DNA of 10,804 bases, from assembly GCA_030148625.1 (NCBI GenBank), contig JASBTC010000305.1:1-10804 (forward strand), in the 5' to 3' direction. Position 1 is the first letter of the stretch. The number at the start of each line of letters is the position of its first letter. Of this stretch, positions 1 through 5,073 are shown piece after piece. Made by a program: the position numbers and the translations under genes. The notes below the pieces were generated by a model, which made no database searches, was not told the origin of the DNA, and was given only the letters and a program-made list of their open reading frames with translations. The DNA comes from Sphingobium sp. Lineage in GTDB: Bacteria; Pseudomonadota; Alphaproteobacteria; Sphingomonadales; Sphingomonadaceae.

Positions 1-828
1 GTGATCGCCATCGACCAGTCGCCGATCGGACGGACTCCACGCTCGAACCCGGCGACCTACACGAACGTCTTCACCCACATTCGGAGCTTGATGGCGAAGA
101 CACCCGAGGCACGGGCGCGCGGCTACAAGCCCGGCCGCTTCAGCTTCAACGTCAAGGGTGGCCGCTGCGAGGCCTGCACCGGCGACGGGCTGATCAAGAT
201 CGAGATGCACTTCCTGCCCGACGTCTACGTCACCTGCGACGTCTGCCACGGCGCACGCTACAATCGCGAAACGCTGGAAGTGAAGTTCAAGGGCCGGTCG
301 ATCGCCGATGTGCTCGACATGACCGTCGAGGACGCAGTCGAATTCTTCAAGGCGGTGCCGCCGATCCGCGACAAGATGGCGATGCTCGCCGAAGTCGGCC
401 TGGGTTACGTCAAGGTCGGCCAGCAGGCGACGACGCTGTCGGGCGGCGAGGCGCAGCGCGTCAAGCTCGCCAAGGAACTGAGCCGCCGCGCGACGGGCAA
501 CACGCTCTACATCCTCGACGAGCCGACCACCGGCCTGCATTTCGAGGATGTCCGCAAGCTGCTCGAAGTGCTCCACGCGCTGGTCGAACAGGGCAACAGC
601 GTCGTGGTGATCGAGCATAATCTCGACGTCATCAAGACCGCCGACTGGATCATCGACCTGGGCCCCGAAGGCGGCGTCAAGGGCGGCGAGATCGTCGCCG
701 AAGGCACGCCGGAGAAGGTCGCCGAAAATCCGCGTAGCTTCACAGGCAGCTATCTGAAACCGCTGCTGGTGCGGGGGAAGAAGGCGCCCGCGAAGGAACT
801 GGCGCTGGAGGGCGAGGCGGCGGAGTGA
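1..828 (+). CDS. uvrA: UvrA, excinuclease ABC subunit A (C-terminal part, 5' end outside window)
   Basis: This is the DNA-damage recognition ATPase of nucleotide excision repair; it loads UvrB at lesions in the cytoplasm. The visible 275 residues are the C-terminal part of a protein usually near 950 residues. A zinc-binding module has Cys at 56, 59, 79 and 82 (C-x2-C-x19-C-x2-C). The second ABC domain's signature, [12 protein letters not shown], is at about 146-157. The Walker B and D-loop region, [12 protein letters not shown], is at about 169-180, and the switch His is in VVIEHN. The first in-frame GTG at base 1 is an internal codon, because the upstream text ([16 protein letters not shown]) is conserved UvrA sequence, so the gene begins left of the window. 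The C-terminal tail after SYLKPLL is Ala/Glu/Lys-rich and variable, as in other UvrA proteins. No U-run terminator follows the stop. Identification is essentially certain. Confidence 0.98.
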   Translation: MIAIDQSPIGRTPRSNPATYTNVFTHIRSLMAKTPEARARGYKPGRFSFNVKGGRCEACTGDGLIKIEMHFLPDVYVTCDVCHGARYNRETLEVKFKGRSIADVLDMTVEDAVEFFKAVPPIRDKMAMLAEVGLGYVKVGQQATTLSGGEAQRVKLAKELSRRATGNTLYILDEPTTGLHFEDVRKLLEVLHALVEQGNSVVVIEHNLDVIKTADWIIDLGPEGGVKGGEIVAEGTPEKVAENPRSFTGSYLKPLLVRGKKAPAKELALEGEAAE

Positions 829-970
829 ATTTGTCCGTGTCGGTTTTCTTCGTCACATAGCCCGACAGTCGATGCCGGCGTCATGCCGCCCGAAAAATGC
901 GTTCGGCCCCCGGGTCTTTCGTATCGGCCCGCTCGTTGGACAACTTCCTCTACCTGAAGGAAGATTTTCC

Positions 971-1429
971 ATGACCGACACCAGCCACGACATCCGTACG
1001 CTCAATTCGCTGATCGCCACGACGATCGACAGCGTCGATGGCTATACCGAAGCCGCCAAGGATTCGGATAGCGGCCGCTTTGGCTCGATCTTCACCGATC
1101 GCGCGTCCGAGCGTCGCCAGGCCCTGACGCTGCTGCAGACCGAAGTGACCCGCCTGGGCGGCAATCCCGAAGATGACGGCACCGCGCTCGCCGGCGCACA
1201 CCGCGTGTTCCTCAATCTCAAATCCGCCGTGCTGGGCAAGGATGAAAAGGCGATCGTGAACGAAGTCGAACGCGGCGAGGATCATATCAAGGCGAAGTTC
1301 GAGGATGCGCTCAAGGACGACGATCTGACGCCCCAGACCCGCGGCGTGATCGAACAGGCCTATGGCTCGGTCCGCCAGGGCCATGACCAGATGCGCGACC
1401 TGAAGCATTCGATGGAAGCCGCGAGCTAA
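971..1429 (+). CDS. DUF2383 / PA2169-family four-helix-bundle protein
   Basis: This 152-residue protein is soluble and almost entirely helical, with no signal peptide. The N-terminal pattern (IRTLNSLIATTIDSVDGYTEAA), an acidic middle with F-x-D-R-A-x-E-R-R, and a C-terminal helix ending in H-D-Q-M-R-D-L match the PA2169/DUF2383 family. Members have a ferritin-like four-helix fold of unknown biochemical role and are often stress-associated. I chose ATG 971 because AAGGAAG lies at the right distance (about 957-963); a longer reading from 872 has no ribosome binding site and an unlikely leader. The 142 bases after uvrA show no clear sigma-70 or GGAAC/GTT promoter, so the promoter is unassigned. 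The gene faces the LCCL gene convergently, with a hairpin repeat between them. The family call is from pattern memory; the function is unknown. Confidence 0.85.
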   Translation: MTDTSHDIRTLNSLIATTIDSVDGYTEAAKDSDSGRFGSIFTDRASERRQALTLLQTEVTRLGGNPEDDGTALAGAHRVFLNLKSAVLGKDEKAIVNEVERGEDHIKAKFEDALKDDDLTPQTRGVIEQAYGSVRQGHDQMRDLKHSMEAAS

Positions 1430-1450
1430 GGTTTCCGGCTTTTAGTTCAG

Positions 1451-1490
1451 CCAATCCCCCTCCCGCTTGCGGGAGGGGTTAGAGGTGGGT
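1451..1490 (+). repeat. CCCCTCCCG-type intergenic hairpin repeat, copy 1
   Basis: A perfect inverted repeat (CCCCTCCCGC at 1457-1466, GCGGGAGGGG at 1469-1478) is followed by TTAGAGGTGGGT. A second copy with the same leader (CAATC) and tail lies at 4737-4772. The arrangement resembles the REP-like palindromic elements scattered between genes of sphingomonads. It sits between the convergent ends of the DUF2383 and LCCL genes, so it may also act as a bidirectional transcription stop, although there is no U-run. A second short perfect palindrome, CGCCAATTGGCG, follows at 1505-1516. Confidence 0.75.
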
Positions 1491-1528
1491 CTGTTCGGAC
1501 CTAGCGCCAATTGGCGTGGACCTTCATC

Positions 1529-2236
1529 CTATTGGACGAACTCGAAGCTCGTCGGATAACTTCCCCAGTCGCCGGTGCTGACGCCATTGGCCTCGCTGCC
1601 CGCATAGCTTGACCGCCCGGGTACTGCGCGCATCGTGACGGTGCCGCCGCGCGGGCCGATCAGGCCGGCGTGGAGCGCAGCGCGGCAGATCGCGGAGTCG
1701 GTCGTATAAGGTCCGCTGCCCCAGACCGAACCCGAAGCGGCGGCTTCGGCCGGGCAGCGGCAGGCGAGCGTCGTGCCCGCCGTCGCCAGCACGCCGGCGC
1801 TGGCCGGACAGATCGCCACCGTCGTCTCGGGATAGCCGGGCGAAACCGAATTGGCGGCGGTGGCGCGCGCGACGACGAAGCTGCGCGACCATGATCCCCA
1901 ATCGCTCGATGCCACGCCGCGCCGCGTCGATGCGGCATAAGCGCTGCGCCCCGGGCGAGCGTCGACCCGAATAGTGCCGCCATCCTCGCGCACCGCGCCG
2001 GCATGGAGCGCCGACCGGCAGAGTTGCGAATCATCGGTATAGATATCCGACCCCCAGACCGAACCGGCCGCAACCGCCTCGGACGAGCAATGGCAGACCA
2101 GAGTCTGACGACCGGGCTCGAGCTTGGTGGGGCATTCGCCCGGCGGCATCGGTTGCGCCGCTGCGGGCTTCGGAACCGTGGTGGAAACCGCCGTCCCGAA
2201 AACCAGGACCGCGGCGACAAGGGCAAAACGCGTCAT
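1529..2236 (-). CDS. Exported protein with two tandem LCCL domains
   Basis: This 235-residue protein has a signal peptide (residues 1 to about 27, hydrophobic core VAAVLVFGTAV, likely cut after PAAA) and two LCCL-type domains, at about 34-121 and 142-233. Each has four Cys in the same pattern (35, 48, 50, 73 and 143, 159, 161, 184), the core VWGS-x2-Y-T-x-D-S-x-[LI]-C-R-[SA]-A-L-H-A-G, a GGT stretch, PGRS-x-Y, and an ending like DWGS-x5-F. LCCL is an extracellular fold named after Limulus factor C, Coch-5b2 and Lgl1, with a proposed carbohydrate- or lipid-binding role; that role here is inference. Four Cys per domain suit a disulfide-forming periplasmic or secreted protein. ATG 2236 follows a strong GGGGGAGG sequence eight bases upstream. 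It lies 64 bases downstream of the SRPBCC-like gene on the same strand and may be co-transcribed with it. Confidence 0.88.
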   Translation of the reverse strand: MTRFALVAAVLVFGTAVSTTVPKPAAAQPMPPGECPTKLEPGRQTLVCHCSSEAVAAGSVWGSDIYTDDSQLCRSALHAGAVREDGGTIRVDARPGRSAYAASTRRGVASSDWGSWSRSFVVARATAANSVSPGYPETTVAICPASAGVLATAGTTLACRCPAEAAASGSVWGSGPYTTDSAICRAALHAGLIGPRGGTVTMRAVPGRSSYAGSEANGVSTGDWGSYPTSFEFVQ

Positions 2237-2300
2237 GCTATGCCTCCCCCAAATTCGGTCACAGGCTAACATTGCATGGCCGGAACGACAAATCCGGCGC

Positions 2301-3014
2301 TCAATGCTCGCGATGCATCCTGTGCCAATCACTATGCCCATGCCCGGAGGGGTTGTGGCCGCTCACATCGACCATCGGTTTCGCCGCGTCGCGCATCGCC
2401 TGTTCGCGTTCGCGCCGCTGCATGGCGACCCCCATTGCGGGATTGTTCGGCGTCACGCCGCGCCGTTCGGCCTCGAAACGTTCCATCATTCCCTTGATGC
2501 GGGGCAGATCGAGCTGCACGAGGCGTTTGATATCGCCGCGCTCCATGCCCTTTACCAGTTCATCCATCATCACGCCCGATCCGAGCTCGAGCATCGCGAA
2601 ATTGGGTTTCATTCCCACCGGCCCGCCATCGAGGTCGAACGTCGCGCCGAGCTTGGTCTTGCCGTCGGCGGCCGGCTCGACGGTGAAGTCGATATCGGCG
2701 ATCTCCTCGTCGTCGGCCAGCACTTCGATCGAGACCGCCTTGCCGTCACGTTTCTCGGTCTTGAAAGTGAGCGTCTTGCCCTTCACCGCGCTATCCTCCG
2801 CCATGCCGTCGCTGCCGTCGGGCGCGCGCATGCCGGGGGCCCGAAATCCCTCGATGCGCCGGGTCTCGATCAGATCGGCATTCGCTGCGAGCAAGTCGTA
2901 AACCGCCTGCGGCGATTCGTTCACGATCCGCTCGTGATGCACGCCACCCCCGCCGCTCACCACATAGGCTCCCGCCGTCGCGACCCCCAACATACCCAAC
3001 ACCGCGCTTCTCAT
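2301..3014 (-). CDS. SRPBCC/polyketide-cyclase-like exported protein with His-rich C-terminus
   Basis: I read 237 residues from ATG 3014, preceded by GGGGTGGGG; a GTG three codons upstream (3023) is a weaker alternative. Residues 5-20 are a short hydrophobic stretch followed by Gly, read as a signal peptide or single anchor. The segment HHERIVNESPQAVYDLL at about 26-42 looks like the first strand and helix of an SRPBCC (START-like) fold, with an alternating-strand region to about 145 (for example TLTFKTEK and IADIDFTVEP). A helical, charged region with Met and Arg follows. The last 18 residues contain six His (220, 225, 227, 231, 234, 237), which could bind metal. No catalytic residues can be named. 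After the stop, a 6-bp hairpin (GCCGGA at 2279-2284, TCCGGC at 2293-2298) precedes the LCCL gene. The fold assignment is moderate; the function is unknown. Confidence 0.65.
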   Translation of the reverse strand: MRSAVLGMLGVATAGAYVVSGGGGVHHERIVNESPQAVYDLLAANADLIETRRIEGFRAPGMRAPDGSDGMAEDSAVKGKTLTFKTEKRDGKAVSIEVLADDEEIADIDFTVEPAADGKTKLGATFDLDGGPVGMKPNFAMLELGSGVMMDELVKGMERGDIKRLVQLDLPRIKGMMERFEAERRGVTPNNPAMGVAMQRREREQAMRDAAKPMVDVSGHNPSGHGHSDWHRMHREH

Positions 3015-3163
3015 ACGCCCCACCCCGGTCGGCGAGACGCTAGGATCGCCAGGTTAACGATCAGTCTCCGCGTCGCATAATCCGGTCCGATACGGATATA
3101 TCTCCGTTGCGCGGCACCGCGGCGCGATGTAGCGCGGCCTTGGGGCTGGGGAGGAATCGGGTC

Positions 3164-3772
3164 ATGCGCGTTCTCGCGCCATTGGTGTTGGCTGTGTGGC
3201 TGCTGCCCGCGCCGCTTGCCGCGCAATCGGCCGGCGCTCCGCCAGAAATCGAAACCCAGCCCGTCGCGACACCGCCCTTGCCGGCACCTGCCGCGATCAT
3301 CGTGCCAGCACTCACGCCGGTCAGGATCGAGATATTGGAAACGATGAATTCGCAGGCGAGCCGGATCGGCGCGCACTTCCCGATCCGCCTGGCGAGCCCG
3401 ATCGACATTCCAGGCGGGTTCCAGATCGCCGCCGGCATCACCGGGTCGGGCGACGTCGTCCATGCCGCGAAGTCGCGCTTCGGCGGCAAGCCCGGCGAGT
3501 TGATCCTGGCAGTGCGTTATCTCGACTTCGGCAGCGTCCGCATTCCGCTGCGCAGCCTGACTTATGATTCCAGACGCGCGCTCGACAACACCGATACCGC
3601 CTTTGCGGTCGGCATCGCCGCAGGTCTCGCCGCTTTCCTCGTCACCGGCGGGGAAGTGAATATTCCGGCGGGCACGATCGCCAATGCCAAGACGTCTGCA
3701 CCGGTCACCCTTCCCGTGCCGGCCGCGCCAATTGCCACCCCATCCGTCGAACAAGGAGCTCCCAAGCCATGA
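3164..3772 (+). CDS. Exported beta-rich protein, function unknown
   Basis: This 202-residue protein has a signal peptide (MRVLAPLVLAVWLLPAPLAA, likely cut before QSAG) and then a Pro/Ala-rich linker to about residue 50. A beta-rich core follows at 51-135: TPVRIEILETMNSQ, then G-x2-FPIRL-x-SPIDIP, then GxxGxGxVVHAAK, then G-G-K-P-G-E-L-x-L-A-V and G-x-VRIPLRSL. This pattern is seen in periplasmic proteins of sphingomonads and vaguely recalls SAF or TrbI-type beta-barrel folds; I cannot name the family. A hydrophobic Ala/Gly-rich stretch at 146-162 could be a membrane-associated hairpin, and the tail is again Pro-rich. ATG 3164 was chosen for GGGGAGGAA at 3147-3155. The stop overlaps the next start as ATGA, so the two genes are translationally coupled. 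Confidence 0.75.
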   Translation: MRVLAPLVLAVWLLPAPLAAQSAGAPPEIETQPVATPPLPAPAAIIVPALTPVRIEILETMNSQASRIGAHFPIRLASPIDIPGGFQIAAGITGSGDVVHAAKSRFGGKPGELILAVRYLDFGSVRIPLRSLTYDSRRALDNTDTAFAVGIAAGLAAFLVTGGEVNIPAGTIANAKTSAPVTLPVPAAPIATPSVEQGAPKP

Positions 3773-4263
3773 TCCATCGCCTTCTGCCCATCGCGATCGC
3801 CTTCGCAGCGCCGCTCGCCCTGTCCGGCACCGCCGCCTTCGCCGCCGAAGAGGCTGCGGCGCCGGTCGTCATTCCCGCGCCGCAGGCGGGGATGAGCCAG
3901 ATCGTCTTTTTCCGCCCCAGCGCGATGGGCATGGCGATCAGCTGCAACATCCGCGAGAACGGCAAGATGCTCGGCACGACCAATAACGGCCGCTATTTCG
4001 TGCTCACCACCACGCCGGGCGCACACACGTTCACCACCAAGTCGGAAGCGACCGATACGCTGAACGTCGAGGCGGAAGCCGACGAGACCAGCTATGTGAA
4101 GTGCAAGATCGGCATGGGCATCATGGCCGGCCGGCCCAATCTGTCGCCGTCGACCAAGGAGGAATTCGACGGCAAGTCCGCCAAGCTCAAGCCGTCGGAT
4201 CCCGAGAAGATGGCGAAAGCGATCGCCGAAGACGACGCGAAGCGCGCCGCCGGCGCGCAATAA
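3769..4263 (+). CDS. DUF2846-like exported protein
   Basis: This 164-residue protein has a signal peptide (residues 1 to about 26, cut near AFAA). The core at about 43-115 follows the DUF2846 layout: a strand SQIVFFRPS, then a small ligand-like segment I-R-E-N-G-K-M-L-G, then N-G-R-Y-F-V-L-T-T-x-P-G-x-H-x-F, then a closing strand of DETSYVKCKIGMG. Family members are short periplasmic or lipid-anchored proteins of unknown function, sometimes lipoproteins; here there is no lipobox Cys. The C-terminal third is charged and helical (KMAKAIAEDDAKRAA). The start ATG overlaps the stop of the upstream gene (ATGA), with AAGGAG at about 3753-3758. A long hairpin follows, consistent with the end of a two-gene operon. 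The family call is fairly good; the function is unknown. Confidence 0.78.
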   Translation: MIHRLLPIAIAFAAPLALSGTAAFAAEEAAAPVVIPAPQAGMSQIVFFRPSAMGMAISCNIRENGKMLGTTNNGRYFVLTTTPGAHTFTTKSEATDTLNVEAEADETSYVKCKIGMGIMAGRPNLSPSTKEEFDGKSAKLKPSDPEKMAKAIAEDDAKRAAGAQ

Positions 4264-4283
4264 TCGGCCCCGAACGTACAATC

Positions 4284-4319
4284 CCCGGCGGGCTGCGAAT
4301 GGTTCGCCCACCCGCCGGG
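4284..4319 (+). terminator. Long hairpin, probable terminator of the 3164-4263 operon
   Basis: CCCGGCGGG (4284-4292) pairs perfectly with CCCGCCGGG (4311-4319). Inside it, GCGAA (4295-4299) pairs with TTCGC (4303-4307) around a TGG loop. It begins 21 bases after the DUF2846-like stop. No U-run follows, so termination would rely on the stable hairpin or on Rho. Confidence 0.55.
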
Positions 4320-4330
4320 AATGCAGACAC

Positions 4331-4356
4331 GGAACATCGCCGTTGGGCCGGGTGTT
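4331..4356 (+). promoter_or_regulatory. Candidate EcfG-type general-stress promoter
   Basis: GGAAC (4331-4335) is separated by 17 bases from TGTT (4353-4356). The known alphaproteobacterial EcfG consensus is GGAAC-N16/17-CGTT, so one position of the -10 deviates. A start of transcription about 8 bases on would leave a short leader before the ribosome binding site at 4371-4377 of the acidic-protein gene. The match could be chance in GC-rich DNA. Confidence 0.4.
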
Positions 4357-4384
4357 GATCCTTCGGCACGAAGGAGGCCCGCGC

Positions 4385-4705
4385 ATGACCATCGACAATC
4401 GCGAGATCGAGGAAACCTTTGCCGAGGCGCAGCGGCAAAAGGGGCAGTCGGGCAGTCCCGGCGATGACGGCCGGATCGGCGCCGGGCCGGAGGATGATTT
4501 CGCCGATGATGGCTATGACGACAGCCAGCGCGCCGAGATTCTCGAAGCCGAAAGCCTGGGTCCACGCGGTGCGCGTGGCGTGGTGCAGACCGACATCGTT
4601 CCCGACCTGGGCGGCGGCGATGCCGATGACGACGAGATCGAGGACGATGCCGACCGCATCGACGAGATAGAGGATACCGACGAACCCTTCACGCGCGGCG
4701 GGTGA
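4385..4705 (+). CDS. Small highly acidic protein, function unknown
   Basis: This 106-residue protein has no signal peptide or membrane segment. It is rich in Asp, Glu and Gly, with acidic clusters at about 36-45 (EDDFADDGYDD) and 80-100 (ADDDEIEDDADRIDEIEDTD). The middle has a more conserved-looking piece, SQRAEILEAESLGPRGARG, at about 47-65. It is probably largely disordered. The start is fixed by a strong AAGGAGG at 4371-4377, eight bases before ATG 4385; a longer reading from 4343 has no such site. A possible EcfG-type promoter lies directly upstream. The gene ends facing the 49-residue minus-strand gene, with hairpin repeat copy 2 between them. I do not recognise a family; small acidic proteins of this kind are often annotated as hypothetical in sphingomonads. 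Confidence 0.75.
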   Translation: MTIDNREIEETFAEAQRQKGQSGSPGDDGRIGAGPEDDFADDGYDDSQRAEILEAESLGPRGARGVVQTDIVPDLGGGDADDDEIEDDADRIDEIEDTDEPFTRGG

Positions 4706-4736
4706 GGCGGGTCGCGCGGGAAGACAAAAGCCGGAT

Positions 4737-4791
4737 CAATCCCCCTCCCGTTCACGGGAGGGGTCAGGGGTGGGTGCGCGCGAAACGCGCG
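4737..4791 (+). repeat. CCCCTCCCG-type intergenic hairpin repeat, copy 2
   Basis: CCCCTCCCG (4742-4750) pairs with CGGGAGGGG (4755-4763) around loop TTCA, followed by TCAGGGGTGGGT, closely matching copy 1 at 1451-1490. A second perfect hairpin, CGCGCG-AAA-CGCGCG (4777-4791), follows where copy 1 has a different palindrome. Both copies then read CTTCATC. Like copy 1, it lies between the 3' ends of two convergent genes. Confidence 0.75.
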
Positions 4792-4842
4792 TCTTCATCT
4801 CATGAACAGGGGCGCAGGGAACCCGAGCGGTACCGAACCATC

Positions 4843-4992
4843 TCAACCGCCGCGGAAGACCCGGTTGGGCAGCACCGCGCGCGGCTGGTGCGGCGGCATA
4901 TAGGTCGCCAGCAGATCGGCACGCGCCACCGGCTTGCCGGCGCCCGGTGCGATCGGACGACGCGCACTTGAATCCTGTGTGGGCATCGTCAT
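4843..4992 (-). CDS. Small 49-residue protein downstream of the cyclase gene
   Basis: A short reading frame starts at ATG 4992 and ends with TGA at 4843-4845. It encodes 49 residues beginning MTMPTQDSSARRPIAPG and ending PNRVFRGG. GGAGGG at 5001-5006 is eight bases upstream of ATG 4992, a good ribosome binding site; a second in-frame ATG lies two codons on. Third positions are almost all G or C after the first ten codons, as in the neighbouring real genes, which supports coding. The product is Pro/Ala/Arg-rich and basic, with a central ARADLLATYMPP; there is no signal peptide, no membrane segment and no Cys. It lies 81 bases after the cyclase stop on the same strand, with a small hairpin between, so it may be the last gene of the TIR-cyclase operon or an independent gene. 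No family recognised. Confidence 0.6.
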   Translation of the reverse strand: MTMPTQDSSARRPIAPGAGKPVARADLLATYMPPHQPRAVLPNRVFRGG

Positions 4993-5053
4993 CGCGCGTC
5001 CCTCCGATTGATGTTAGTGAAGGGCAAACAGCCGGGTCGGCCGATGGTTCAAA

Positions 5054-5070
5054 TCGCTGCAGTGCAGCGA
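5054..5070 (-). terminator. Weak hairpin just after the cyclase gene
   Basis: TCGCTGCAGTGCAGCGA forms a perfect 7-bp stem with a 3-base loop, starting three bases after the cyclase stop. On the minus strand it is followed by only TTT, so it is a weak intrinsic terminator or attenuator. It may reduce, not block, readthrough into the 49-residue gene. Confidence 0.4.
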
Positions 5071-5073
5071 AGA

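Noticed and set aside
2124..3080. A 318-codon plus-strand open frame opposite the SRPBCC-like and LCCL genes
   Set aside because: His/Arg-rich antisense shadow spanning two genes and their gap, with no start signal. The minus-strand frames have signal peptides and recognisable domains.
3562..4398. A 278-codon minus-strand open frame opposite the 3164-4263 operon
   Set aside because: Arg/Gly-rich shadow of two overlapping exported-protein genes that have good ribosome binding sites and a terminator-like hairpin.
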